DNA of 64,000 nt from Gemmatimonadaceae bacterium (GTDB taxonomy: Bacteria > Gemmatimonadota > Gemmatimonadetes > Gemmatimonadales > Gemmatimonadaceae): contig DATLTC010000009.1 of NCBI GenBank assembly GCA_035533755.1, forward strand, positions 186,001 to 250,000. Direction: 5' to 3'. Position 1 is the first letter of the stretch. Each line of letters opens with the position of its first letter. Under the pieces are notes generated by a model that ran no database searches, was not told where the DNA came from, and worked only from the letters and a program-made list of their open reading frames with translations. Positions 8,147-17,005 of this stretch are shown piece after piece. The position numbers and the translations under genes are program-made.

Positions 8147-9595
8147 ATGACACAGACACGCAAGCTCTCGCATTATCTGGGCGGCACGTGGACCGCCAGC
8201 ACCGGCGACGAATGGATCGTCGATCACAATCCCTCCGACGCCCGCGACATCGTGGCCAACACGCCGCGCGGCACGCCCGACGATGCGCACGCGGCGGTGC
8301 GCGCCGCCGAGCAGGCGCAGGCCGGATGGCGCTCGCTGTCCGGGCCGGCGCGCGCCGAGCACCTCCACCGCTGGGCCGCCGTGATGGCCGAGCAGCAGGA
8401 GGCGCTGGCCCAGGCGATGACGCGCGAGGTGGGCAAGCCGATCGGCGAGTCGCGTGGCGAAGCGGCGCGCTGCGTGGCCATCCTGCGTTACTACGCGGGC
8501 GAAGCCGTTCGCAACATCGGCGACGTGATCCCGGCGCAGGCGGCAACGGCCCTCCAGTTCTCGCTGCGCGAACCGCTGGGCGTGGTGCTGCTCATCACCC
8601 CATGGAACTTCCCGGCTGCGATCCCGATGTGGAAGGCGGCACCGGCGATCGCGTTCGGCAACACCGTCGTGCTCAAGCCGGCGGAGAGTGCATCGCACGT
8701 GGCCACGCTCCTCGCCGAGACCGCGCACGCGGCGGGGCTCCCTGCCGGCGTGTTCAACGTGGTGCTCGGCTCCGGTGCGGTGCTCGGCCCCGTGCTCCTG
8801 CATGCACCCGCGGTGCGCGGCGTGAGCTTTACCGGATCAAGCGCCGTGGGCGCGCAGATCGCCGCCGCCGGGGCCGAGCGCAATATCCGGTATCAGACCG
8901 AGATGGGCGGCAAGAACGTGGCCATCGTCCTCGCCGACGCCGATCTCGGGCAGGCGGCATCGCTCACGGCCGCCGGCGCCATGCGATTTGCGGGGCAGAA
9001 GTGCACGGCCACCAGCCGCGTCATCGTGGCGCGCGAGGTGGAGGGTGCGTTCCTGGCGCGCCTGCGCGAGCAGGTGGCCGGGCTCCGCCTGGGGCCGGTC
9101 ACCGACCCCAGCGCGGCGGTGGGCCCCGTGATCAGCGAGACATCGCGCGCGTCCATCCGGCGCGCTCTCGAACAGGCGGGCGGCGAGCAGATCGTGCCCG
9201 CGCCATTGCCCGCCGGCGACGACTTCGCGCACGGGTTCTTCGTAGCCCCGACGATCGTCCGCGGCGTATCGCCCGACGCGCCGGTGGCGCAACAGGAACT
9301 GTTCGGCCCCGTACTGGCCTGGCTGCCCGCCGACGACCTGGACCACGCGCTGGCCCTGGCCAACGGCACCAGATACGGGCTCAGCGCCTCGCTGTTCACC
9401 AAGAACATCGCCCACGCTCTGGAGTACATCCGGCGTATCGACGTCGGACTCGTGCGCGTGAACGGCGACACCACCGGGGTGGATCCGCACGCCCCGTTCG
9501 GCGGCATGCGCGGCTCCAGCTCGGGAAGTCGCGAGCAGGGGCCGGCGGCGCGCGAATTCTACACCGAGCTCAAGACCGTTCAAATCAATCCCTGA
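8147..9595 (+). CDS. 2-oxoglutarate semialdehyde dehydrogenase (aldehyde dehydrogenase family)
   Basis: 482 residues of the NAD(P)-dependent aldehyde dehydrogenase family. Catalytic residues are all present: N154 (TPWNFP), K177 (VLKPAE), E252 (TEMGGKN) and C286 (GQKCTA). The tail with GSREQG and AAREFYT is typical of alpha-ketoglutaric semialdehyde dehydrogenases. It would oxidise 2-oxoglutarate semialdehyde to 2-oxoglutarate, the last step of hydroxyproline breakdown. The identity rests on the motifs plus the five neighbouring pathway genes; by sequence alone a succinate-semialdehyde-type enzyme could not be excluded. Confidence 0.87.
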   Translation: MTQTRKLSHYLGGTWTASTGDEWIVDHNPSDARDIVANTPRGTPDDAHAAVRAAEQAQAGWRSLSGPARAEHLHRWAAVMAEQQEALAQAMTREVGKPIGESRGEAARCVAILRYYAGEAVRNIGDVIPAQAATALQFSLREPLGVVLLITPWNFPAAIPMWKAAPAIAFGNTVVLKPAESASHVATLLAETAHAAGLPAGVFNVVLGSGAVLGPVLLHAPAVRGVSFTGSSAVGAQIAAAGAERNIRYQTEMGGKNVAIVLADADLGQAASLTAAGAMRFAGQKCTATSRVIVAREVEGAFLARLREQVAGLRLGPVTDPSAAVGPVISETSRASIRRALEQAGGEQIVPAPLPAGDDFAHGFFVAPTIVRGVSPDAPVAQQELFGPVLAWLPADDLDHALALANGTRYGLSASLFTKNIAHALEYIRRIDVGLVRVNGDTTGVDPHAPFGGMRGSSSGSREQGPAAREFYTELKTVQINP

Positions 9596-9604
9596 GGCCC
9601 TGCC

Positions 9605-10510
9605 ATGCTCCAGCACGACTGGTCCGGTGTGTTCACCGCGATCACCACGCCGTTTCGCGACGACCGCTCCGTGGACCACGCCTTTCTCGCCCGCCACGTC
9701 ACGTGGCTCGTGGACCATGGAGTGCGCGGCATCGTCCCGCTCGGGTCGCTCGGCGAAGGCGCCGCCCTGAGCGCATCAGAGAAAGTCGAGGTCCTGGCCA
9801 CCTGCCGCGAGGCCACGCGCGGCCGGGTGCCGCTCGTGGCCGGCATCGGCACCCTGTCCACGATCGACGCCGTGGCGCTGGCGCGCGGCGCCGAGCGCGT
9901 GGGGTGCGACGGCCTCATGGTGTTGCCGCCCTACGTGTACCGCGGCGATGCGCGCGAGACGCTCGCCCACCTGCGCGCCGTGATCGAGGCCACGCCGCTC
10001 TCCTGCATGCTCTACAACAACCCGATCGCCTACGGCACCGACATCACGCCCCGTCAGCTGGGCGATCTCGCCGAGCATGCCAATCTGCACGCGGTCAAGG
10101 AATCGAGCGGCGACATCCGCCGCGTGACCGAGATCGGGGAGCGTCACGGCGATCGCTTCCGCGTGTTCGTGGGCCTGGACGATGCGATCGTCGAGGGCAT
10201 CGCCGCTGGCGCGGTGGGATGGATTGCCGGGCTCGTCAACGCGCTCCCGGACGAATCGGTGCAGCTGTTCGAACTGGCCATGGACGGAACGGCCGAGGAG
10301 GCGCGCGAGCTGTACCACTGGTTCCTGCCGCTGCTGCGGCTCGACACCGTGCCCAAGTTCGTGCAACTCATCAAGCTCGTGCAGCAGGAAGTGGGCATGG
10401 GCAGTGAACGCGTGCGCCCGCCGCGCCTCGAGCTCGCCGGGGCCGAACGCGACGACGCGCTGACGCTCATTCGCGCGCAACTGGCCGCCCTGCCGCAGCG
10501 CATCGTATGA
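9605..10510 (+). CDS. 1-pyrroline-4-hydroxy-2-carboxylate deaminase (DHDPS/NAL family)
   Basis: 301 residues, a TIM-barrel lyase of the dihydrodipicolinate synthase family. The Schiff-base lysine is in HAVKESSGD and the catalytic tyrosine in LYNNP; the substrate loop reads GSLGEG in place of the usual GTTGE. In hydroxyproline operons this family member removes ammonia from pyrroline-4-hydroxy-2-carboxylate to give 2-oxoglutarate semialdehyde. Context decides the call, since DapA itself has the same fold. The 3' end overlaps the epimerase start by four bases. Confidence 0.85.
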   Translation: MLQHDWSGVFTAITTPFRDDRSVDHAFLARHVTWLVDHGVRGIVPLGSLGEGAALSASEKVEVLATCREATRGRVPLVAGIGTLSTIDAVALARGAERVGCDGLMVLPPYVYRGDARETLAHLRAVIEATPLSCMLYNNPIAYGTDITPRQLGDLAEHANLHAVKESSGDIRRVTEIGERHGDRFRVFVGLDDAIVEGIAAGAVGWIAGLVNALPDESVQLFELAMDGTAEEARELYHWFLPLLRLDTVPKFVQLIKLVQQEVGMGSERVRPPRLELAGAERDDALTLIRAQLAALPQRIV

Positions 10511-11463
10511 CGGCGCCGTCCACCGCGACGATCCACGTCGTGGACTCGCACACCGAGGGCGAGCCCACACGGGTGGTTCTCGACGGGTGGCCGATGCCGG
10601 AGGGCGCCACGATGGCCGAGCGCCGCGACGACATGCGGCGCCGCTTCGACCATCTGCGCCGCGGCGTGGTGCTCGAGCCGCGGGGCCACGACGCGATCGT
10701 CGGCGCCCTGCTCACGCCGCCGGTCGAAGCGGGGTCCGCGGCCGGCGTCGTGTTCTTCAACGACGTCGGGTACCTCGGCATGTGCGGCCACGGCACCATC
10801 GGGGTCGTGCGCACGCTCGAGTATCTGGGCCGGCTGGCGCCCGGCGACGTGCGGCTCGACACCCCCGTGGGAACCGTGGCGGCGCACCTCGACGCCGACG
10901 GCTCGGTGACGGTCACCAACGTGCCCGCGTATCGGTGGCAGGCCGGCGTGGAGGTGCAGGTGGAGGGCGTCGGCGCAATACGCGGCGACGTCGCATGGGG
11001 CGGCAACTGGTTCTTCCTCGTGGAACACGCCGAGCCGGCGCTGCGCGCCGACAACATTCCCGAGCTCACGCGCCTCACGATGGCGATTCGCGACGCGCTC
11101 CGCGCGCAGGGCGTGCGCGGCGCGGACGGCGCCGACGTGGATCACATCGAGTTGTTCGGGCCGGCTTCGCGCCCCGACGCCAACAGCCGCAACTTCGTGC
11201 TCTGTCCCGGCGCCGCGTACGACCGTTCGCCGTGCGGCACCGGCACGTCGGCCAAGCTCGCCGTGCTCCATGCCCGGGGCGAGCTGGCGCCGCGCGAACC
11301 ATGGACGCAGGAGAGCATCACCGGCAGCACCTTCACCGGCTGGCTCGAGGAACAGGACGGACAGCTCGTGCCCCACATTCGCGGCCGCGCCTACATCACC
11401 GGACGCACCGCCCTCCACTTCGACCCTGGCGATCCGTTCCGCTACGGGTGGAACGCCGGATGA
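10507..11463 (+). CDS. 4-hydroxyproline 2-epimerase (proline racemase family)
   Basis: 318 residues. Both catalytic cysteines of the racemase/epimerase group are present: C93 in MCGHGTIG and C244 in SPCGTGTSA. The related trans-3-hydroxyproline dehydratases replace the first cysteine, so a dehydratase is unlikely. The enzyme converts trans-4-hydroxy-L-proline to cis-4-hydroxy-D-proline, the entry step of the pathway. ATGA overlaps on both sides indicate coupled translation with the deaminase and the dehydrogenase subunit. Proline racemase is the alternative by family, but the neighbours favour hydroxyproline. Confidence 0.88.
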   Translation: MTAPSTATIHVVDSHTEGEPTRVVLDGWPMPEGATMAERRDDMRRRFDHLRRGVVLEPRGHDAIVGALLTPPVEAGSAAGVVFFNDVGYLGMCGHGTIGVVRTLEYLGRLAPGDVRLDTPVGTVAAHLDADGSVTVTNVPAYRWQAGVEVQVEGVGAIRGDVAWGGNWFFLVEHAEPALRADNIPELTRLTMAIRDALRAQGVRGADGADVDHIELFGPASRPDANSRNFVLCPGAAYDRSPCGTGTSAKLAVLHARGELAPREPWTQESITGSTFTGWLEEQDGQLVPHIRGRAYITGRTALHFDPGDPFRYGWNAG

Positions 11464-12602
11464 ACGGTGCGGCGCGCCCCGACGCCGTGATCGTCGGAGC
11501 AGGGATCGTCGGGGCCGCCTGCGCACATGCGCTCGCCGCGCGCGGACTCCGCGTCCTCGTCTGCGACGCGGACTTTCCCGGCGGCGGCGCCACGGCGGCC
11601 GGCATGGGCCACATCGTGGTGATGGACGACTCGCCCGCCCAGCTCGCGCTCACGGTGCTGTCGCGTCGCCTCTGGTCCGAGCTTGCGCCCAGTCTCTCGC
11701 CAACGTGTGAAGACGAGCGGCCGGGCACGCTCTGGGTGGCCGCGACTGCCGACGAGATGGGCGTCGTGGCGGAGAAGCACGCGTTGTGCAAGCGCATGGG
11801 GGTGGCCTCCCACGTGCTCGACGAATGCGGGCTCGCCGACGCCGAACCCAATCTGCGCCCGGGTCTTGCCGGCGCGCTGTTCGTGCCCGACGATCGCGTC
11901 ATCTATCCTCCGGGCGCGGCGCGCTGGCTGCTCGACGCCGCCGTCGCCAAGGGTGCCACGGTGCGCCTCGGCACGCGCGCCCTGTCGGTGGCACCGTCGT
12001 CGGTGACGCTGCACGCCAATGGCGCATCGGAAATCGTTTCGGCGGGCGCGATCATCCTCGCCATGGGCATCGATACGCCGTCCGTCGTTCCCGGACTCGC
12101 CATCGTGCCGCGCAAGGGACACCTGGTGATCACCGATCGCTACCCGGACCTCATTCGCAGCCAGCTGGTGGAACTCGGATACCTCCAGAGCGCCCATGCC
12201 ATGACCGGCGCGTCCACCGCGTTCAATCTCCAGCCGCGCGCCACCGGGCAGGTGCTGATCGGATCGTCCCGCGAACTCGTCGGGCGCGACCCGTCGGTGA
12301 ACCGCCGCATCGTGCACGACATGGTGCAGCGCGCCGTGGAGTTCGTTCCCAAACTCGGCGACTGTCTGGCCATCCGCACGTGGACCGGGTTCCGACCGGC
12401 CACGCCCGACAAGCTGCCGCTCATCGGACCCTGGCCCGACGTGCCCGGCGTCTGGATCGCGGCCGGCCACGAGGGACTCGGCATCACCACGGCGACCGGC
12501 ACGGCGGCGCTCATCGCCGCGGGCCTGCTTGGCGGGCCGCCGCCGATCGCGGCCGAGCCCTTTCTGCCCACCCGCCCGATGCCGGCGCTGGCGGTGGCAT
12601 GA
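11460..12602 (+). CDS. D-hydroxyproline dehydrogenase, FAD-dependent beta subunit
   Basis: 380 residues of the DAO/glycine-oxidase family. The dinucleotide-binding motif VIVGAGIVGAA is at 10-20 and the C-terminal FAD motif GLGITTATG is near residues 346-354. It would oxidise cis-4-hydroxy-D-proline to the pyrroline. It is followed by a small [2Fe-2S] protein and a second FAD/NAD protein, the arrangement of the heteromeric LhpBEF/HcnABC-type dehydrogenases that pass electrons to the membrane chain. The start overlaps the epimerase stop as ATGA. Confidence 0.86.
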   Translation: MNGAARPDAVIVGAGIVGAACAHALAARGLRVLVCDADFPGGGATAAGMGHIVVMDDSPAQLALTVLSRRLWSELAPSLSPTCEDERPGTLWVAATADEMGVVAEKHALCKRMGVASHVLDECGLADAEPNLRPGLAGALFVPDDRVIYPPGAARWLLDAAVAKGATVRLGTRALSVAPSSVTLHANGASEIVSAGAIILAMGIDTPSVVPGLAIVPRKGHLVITDRYPDLIRSQLVELGYLQSAHAMTGASTAFNLQPRATGQVLIGSSRELVGRDPSVNRRIVHDMVQRAVEFVPKLGDCLAIRTWTGFRPATPDKLPLIGPWPDVPGVWIAAGHEGLGITTATGTAALIAAGLLGGPPPIAAEPFLPTRPMPALAVA

Positions 12603-12862
12603 CGTCGCGCGCGCTGACCGTGACGATCGATGGCCGCCGCGTGTCGGTGGCGGCCGGCGCCTCGGTAGCCGTCGCGCTGCTCGATGCAGACGTGGTGCGC
12701 TTTCGCCGCTCGGTGCGCGGCGAGCCGCGCGGGCCGGTGTGCGGCATGGGCATCTGTTATGAATGCCGCGTGACGATCGACGGTGCGGCGCACCAACGCG
12801 CCTGCCTCGTGGATTGCGAAGAAGGGATGGTGATCGAGACCGGAGCGCCGCCGCGTGACTGA
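12599..12862 (+). CDS. D-hydroxyproline dehydrogenase, small [2Fe-2S] gamma subunit
   Basis: An 87-residue ferredoxin-like protein. Cysteines C48, C53, C56 and C69 give the plant-type [2Fe-2S] spacing C-x4-C-x2-C-x12-C (GPVCGMGICYEC). In related heteromeric enzymes (HcnA, SoxD-like) this small protein relays electrons between the two flavoproteins. ATG at 12599 overlaps the stop of the beta subunit, and its own stop lies inside the start of the alpha subunit (8-base overlap). Confidence 0.86.
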   Translation: MTSRALTVTIDGRRVSVAAGASVAVALLDADVVRFRRSVRGEPRGPVCGMGICYECRVTIDGAAHQRACLVDCEEGMVIETGAPPRD

Positions 12863-14120
12863 GTCGCTCCGTCAGGACGTGGTGATCGTGGGCGCCGGGC
12901 CGGCTGGACTCGCCGCCGCCGTGCGCGCCGCGGAGGGTGGCGCCCGCGTGACCGTCGTCGACCAGTCGGCGCACCCGGGCGGGCAGATCTGGCGCCATCG
13001 CGACCGCGCCACGCTTCCCCCAGCCGCCCGGGCCTGGATCGAGCGGTTCCACGCCTCGGGCGCGCGATGGATGCCCAATGCGTCGGTGTTCGACGCGGCA
13101 CCGGGCCGCCTCTGGATCCATTCCGCGTCCGGGGCAACCGCGATCGAGGCCGGCGCGATCGTCCTCGCCACGGGAGCGCGCGAGCTGCTGCTGCCGTTTC
13201 CCGGGTGGACGTTGCCCAACGTGATGGGCGTTGGCGGGCTACAGGCGCTCATCAAGGCGGGAGCCGACGTGCGCGGCAAGCGCGTGGTGATCGCCGGGTC
13301 GGGGCCGCTCGTCCTGCCCGTGGCGGCCACCGCCGCACAGCACGGAGCACGCCTGTCCGCCGTCTGTGAGCAGGCTCCGCTCGGCGACGTCCTGGCATTC
13401 GCCGCCGGCCTCTGGCGGTCGCCCGCCAAGCTGATCACCGCCGCGACGTACCGCGCGAGGTTCCCGCTGGCGCGGTTCCGCGCCGGCGTCTGGATTGAAC
13501 GGGTGCACGGCGACGACCGCGTGCGCAGCGCCACCCTCACCGATGGCGACGCGAGTTGGCGCGTGCCGTGCGACCTGGTGGCCACCGCGTGCGGGCTGAT
13601 TCCGAACGTCGAACTCGGGACCTGGTTGGGCTGCGAAGTCCGGGGCGGCGCGCTGACCGTGAACCACGATCAACAGACGTCGGTGCCCGGTGTGTTCGCG
13701 GCCGGCGAGTGCGCCGGCGTGGGCGGCGAAGACCTGGCGATCATCGAAGGGCAAATCGCCGGACTCGCCGCCACGGGGCAGGGAGCACGCGCCGCGGCGC
13801 TGCTCGGCGCGCGGCGCCGCGGCCGGCAGTTTGCGCGCCGGCTGGCCAACGCGTTCGCCGCACGGCCGGAGCTTCGGGCGCGGCCCGAAGCCGACACCGT
13901 GGTGTGCCGATGCGAGGACGTGCGCATGGAAGACCTGCAGGCCGACTGGGGCGCTCGCCAGGCCAAGCTCGCCACACGGGCCGGCATGGGCGCCTGCCAG
14001 GGCCGCGTCTGCGGGGCCGCCATGGCATGCCTGTTCGATTGGACCGCGCCCAGCGTCCGCCCGCCGGTCACTCCGGTGCCGGTGCGCGAACTCGCCCACA
14101 CGCCCGGCGCGGCGCGCTGA
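12855..14120 (+). CDS. D-hydroxyproline dehydrogenase, FAD/NAD(P)-binding alpha subunit
   Basis: 421 residues with a GTG start. An N-terminal FAD motif IVGAGPAGLAA (11-21), a second dinucleotide fold with VIAGSGPL in the middle, and a C-terminal BFD-like [2Fe-2S] domain are visible. The domain's cysteines are C351, C353, C381 and C386 (VCRCEDV and GACQGRVC). This matches the large subunit of HcnABC/LhpBEF-type dehydrogenases. It is the last gene of the hydroxyproline operon. No transporter for the amino acid is encoded in the cluster. Confidence 0.86.
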   Translation: MTESLRQDVVIVGAGPAGLAAAVRAAEGGARVTVVDQSAHPGGQIWRHRDRATLPPAARAWIERFHASGARWMPNASVFDAAPGRLWIHSASGATAIEAGAIVLATGARELLLPFPGWTLPNVMGVGGLQALIKAGADVRGKRVVIAGSGPLVLPVAATAAQHGARLSAVCEQAPLGDVLAFAAGLWRSPAKLITAATYRARFPLARFRAGVWIERVHGDDRVRSATLTDGDASWRVPCDLVATACGLIPNVELGTWLGCEVRGGALTVNHDQQTSVPGVFAAGECAGVGGEDLAIIEGQIAGLAATGQGARAAALLGARRRGRQFARRLANAFAARPELRARPEADTVVCRCEDVRMEDLQADWGARQAKLATRAGMGACQGRVCGAAMACLFDWTAPSVRPPVTPVPVRELAHTPGAAR

Positions 14121-14158
14121 GCGCTGAGCAGCGCGGCGCCGAATCACTGCCGGAGCGG

Positions 14159-14188
14159 TTGCCCGGCCTCCGGCACGGCCTTTACCTT
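14159..14188 (+). promoter_or_regulatory. Promoter of icd
   Basis: TTGCCC (14159-14164), 18 bases, then TACCTT (14183-14188). The -10 fits the TAACTT-like pattern seen at other promoters here. The icd start lies about 50 bases downstream. A short inverted repeat just upstream (CGCGCTG at 14113 and CAGCGCG at 14129) may end the hydroxyproline transcript but has no U tract. Confidence 0.45.
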
Positions 14189-14238
14189 AAGCGACGCTCT
14201 TCACCGTGCGGTTTCACCGTTCACTACAGGCGCCCCCA

Positions 14239-15486
14239 ATGGCGACGTACAAATACGCAACCGTCCCCGCGACCGGGGAACGCATCGGCTACGCCAACGG
14301 CGAGCTGAAGGTCCCCGACCACCCGATCATCCCGTTCATCGAAGGCGACGGTACCGGCGCCGACATCTGGCGCGCCTCGGTGCGCGTGTTCGATGCCGCG
14401 GTGGCCAAGTGCTACGGCGGCAAACGCAAGGTCGCCTGGATGGAGGTATTCGCCGGCGAGAAGGCGTTCACCAACTATAAGGATTGGCTGCCGCAGGAAA
14501 CCGTGGACGCCATGAAGGAGTTCCGCGTCGCCATCAAGGGTCCGCTCACGACGCCGATCGGCGGCGGCATCCGATCGCTGAACGTGGCGTTGCGGCAGAT
14601 GCTCGACCTCTACGCCTGCATCCGGCCGGTGCGTTACTTCGAGGGCGTGGGCAGCCCCATGAAGCAACCAGCGCTCCTCGACATCATCGTGTTCCGCGAG
14701 AACACCGAGGACGTGTACGCGGGCATCGAATGGAAGGCCGGCTCCCCCGAGGCCGACAAGCTGCGTGCGTTCATCAAGACGGAACTCGGCGCGGACATCC
14801 GCGAACACTCGGCCATCGGGATCAAACCGATGTCGGAGTTCGGGTCCAAGCGGCTCATCCGCATGGCCATCCAGCACGCGCTCAAGCACAACCTGCCGTC
14901 GGTGACGCTGGTGCACAAAGGCAACATCATGAAGTTCACCGAGGGCGCGTTCCGCGATTGGGGGTACGAAGTGGCGCGGAACGAGTTTCCCGAAGTCACC
15001 GTGGCGGAAGCCGACGTCGGCAAGGCCGGCGTCAACGCCAGGGCCGACGCCGTGATCATCAAGGATCGCATCGCCGACTCCATGTTCCAGCAGATGCTCC
15101 TGCGGCCCAACGAATATTCCGTGCTCGCCACGCCCAATCTCAATGGCGACTACCTCTCCGACGCCGCCGCGGCGCAGGTGGGCGGGCTGGGCATCGCGCC
15201 AGGCGGGAACGTTGGCGACGGCGTGGCGGTATTCGAAGCCACGCACGGGACGGCGCCCAAGTACGCCAACCTCGACAAGATCAATCCGGGCAGCGTGATC
15301 CTTTCCGGTGTGATGATGTTCGAGTATCTCGGGTGGAACGAGGCCGCCACGATGATCGTTCGCGGTCTCGAGAACGCCATCACGTCCCGGCACGTCACCT
15401 ACGATCTCGCCCGTCAGATGCCGGGGGCCACGGAAGTGTCCACCTCGGGATTCGCCGACCAGATCATCAAGGGGATGGCGGGCTGA
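14239..15486 (+). CDS. icd: NADP-dependent isocitrate dehydrogenase
   Basis: 415 residues, almost the length of the E. coli enzyme (416). It converts isocitrate to 2-oxoglutarate in the TCA cycle. S113 in [10 protein letters not shown] falls at the position of the phosphorylated E. coli serine. THGTAPKY carries K341-Y342, the pair that selects NADP over NAD. ATG at 14239 (MATYKYA) is preferred to GTG 14206, which would add 11 unusual residues. It follows the hydroxyproline operon, which makes the same product, but has its own promoter. Confidence 0.96.
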   Translation: MATYKYATVPATGERIGYANGELKVPDHPIIPFIEGDGTGADIWRASVRVFDAAVAKCYGGKRKVAWMEVFAGEKAFTNYKDWLPQETVDAMKEFRVAIKGPLTTPIGGGIRSLNVALRQMLDLYACIRPVRYFEGVGSPMKQPALLDIIVFRENTEDVYAGIEWKAGSPEADKLRAFIKTELGADIREHSAIGIKPMSEFGSKRLIRMAIQHALKHNLPSVTLVHKGNIMKFTEGAFRDWGYEVARNEFPEVTVAEADVGKAGVNARADAVIIKDRIADSMFQQMLLRPNEYSVLATPNLNGDYLSDAAAAQVGGLGIAPGGNVGDGVAVFEATHGTAPKYANLDKINPGSVILSGVMMFEYLGWNEAATMIVRGLENAITSRHVTYDLARQMPGATEVSTSGFADQIIKGMAG

Positions 15487-15526
15487 GCGGCACACCGACC
15501 TCACGTATTCTTCTTCCTTCGGAGCC

Positions 15527-17005
15527 ATGCCGATCCCCATCTCAGCCCAACCAGCCGCCTTCGCCGCGCTCGACACGCCGTTGCTGGCGCTGGCGCTGGC
15601 TGACGGCGCCGCCCTCACGCCCGATCTCGCCCCGGTCGACGCCGCCACCGGCGGGGCGCTGGGACGCGCGCTCACGGCGCGCGACTTCCGCGGCAGTCGC
15701 GACGAACTCCTGTTCCTTGCCGGTGGCGCCGCCGGCATTCGCCGCGTGCTGCTCGTGGGCATGGGCAAGGTCACGCAGCGCACCGATGCGCTGCGCCGGG
15801 CCGCCATGCTGGCCGCCCGCCAGGCCGCGCGCCTGGGCACCGGCTCGGTGGCGTTTCATGCGGGCGCCCTCACCGCCGCCGATGCGGAGGCGATCACGCT
15901 CGGCCTCATCGCCGGTTCGTGGCGCTACGACGACGTGAAGACCCCGCCGCCGGCCGCCGAGCAGCGCGCGCCGCTCACCAACGGCGTGGTGCTTGGATCC
16001 GACATGGCCGCCGCCGAGCAGGGCGTCGCGGCGGGCGTGGCGATCGGCGCCGGACACTCGCTGGCCCGCACCCTCGGCATGATGCCCGGCAACCTGTGCA
16101 CGCCCGATTTCCTGGCCGAGACCGCGCGCGATATCGCCAAGCGCCACGGCATGCAGTGCACCGTGCTCGGGCGCGCGGAGATGGAGCAGGAGGGCATGGG
16201 ATCGTTCCTCTCGGTGGCCCAGGGCACGCCGCAGGATCCCAAGCTCATCGTCATGGAATACCGCAAGGGAGCAAAGGGCGCCAAGCCGGTGGTGCTCGTC
16301 GGCAAGGGCCTGTGTTTCGACTCGGGCGGGATCTCGATCAAGCCTGCCCAGAGCATGGAGTGGATGAAGTACGACATGTGCGGCGCCGCCGGCGTGCTCG
16401 GCGCCATGGAAGCGATCGGCCGCCTCGGGCTCCGCGTGAACGTCGTCGGACTCGTGGGCTCCACCACCAACATGCCGTCCGGTACCGCGGTCAAGCCGGG
16501 CGACGTGGTGAAAAGCCACCTCGGCAAGTACATCGAGATCATCAACACCGACGCCGAAGGACGGCTCGTGCTCGCCGACGTGCTCTCGTATGCGCGCCGC
16601 TTCGATCCGGCCGCCGTCGTGGACGCCGCGACGCTCACCGGCGCCTGCGTGATCGCGCTCGGCCATCTGGCCACGGGCGTCATGGGGTCCGACCAATCGC
16701 TCGTCGCCGAAGTGCTGGCCGCGGGCGATCGCTCGGGCGAACGCGGGTGGCAGCTCCCGATGTGGGACGAGTACAAGCCCCTCATCAAGTCCGAAGTGGC
16801 CGACATCAAGAACACCGGCGGGCGTGGCGCCGGCACGATCACCGCCGCGCTGTTCCTGGCCGAATTCACGGAGTCGTACCCGTGGGTGCACCTCGACATC
16901 GCAGGCACCGCCTACAGCGAAACCGATCTTGTCGTGATGCCGAGCGGCCCCACCGGCGTGCCGGTGGGAACGTTCGTGGAACTCGTTCGAGGGCGCGCGA
17001 CCTGA
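15527..17005 (+). CDS. pepA: Leucyl aminopeptidase (M17 family)
   Basis: 492 residues. The C-terminal catalytic domain shows the two-metal site of M17 peptidases: K260 and D265 in GKGLCFDSGG, D283 in MKYDMCGAA, and D342, E344 and R346 in NTDAEGRLVL. The N-terminal macro-like domain is less conserved, as usual. It removes N-terminal residues from peptides in the cytoplasm. GGAG stands a few bases before the ATG. Its stop overlaps the CTG start proposed for the next gene. Confidence 0.95.
   Translation: MPIPISAQPAAFAALDTPLLALALADGAALTPDLAPVDAATGGALGRALTARDFRGSRDELLFLAGGAAGIRRVLLVGMGKVTQRTDALRRAAMLAARQAARLGTGSVAFHAGALTAADAEAITLGLIAGSWRYDDVKTPPPAAEQRAPLTNGVVLGSDMAAAEQGVAAGVAIGAGHSLARTLGMMPGNLCTPDFLAETARDIAKRHGMQCTVLGRAEMEQEGMGSFLSVAQGTPQDPKLIVMEYRKGAKGAKPVVLVGKGLCFDSGGISIKPAQSMEWMKYDMCGAAGVLGAMEAIGRLGLRVNVVGLVGSTTNMPSGTAVKPGDVVKSHLGKYIEIINTDAEGRLVLADVLSYARRFDPAAVVDAATLTGACVIALGHLATGVMGSDQSLVAEVLAAGDRSGERGWQLPMWDEYKPLIKSEVADIKNTGGRGAGTITAALFLAEFTESYPWVHLDIAGTAYSETDLVVMPSGPTGVPVGTFVELVRGRAT

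Noticed and set aside
7327-10407. A 1026-codon plus-strand frame across the regulator, aldehyde dehydrogenase and deaminase
   Set aside because: It is arginine/proline/alanine-rich and out of frame with three well-supported genes.
14113-14135. Inverted repeat after the hydroxyproline operon as intrinsic terminator
   Set aside because: Only seven base pairs and no U tract; kept as a remark under the icd promoter.
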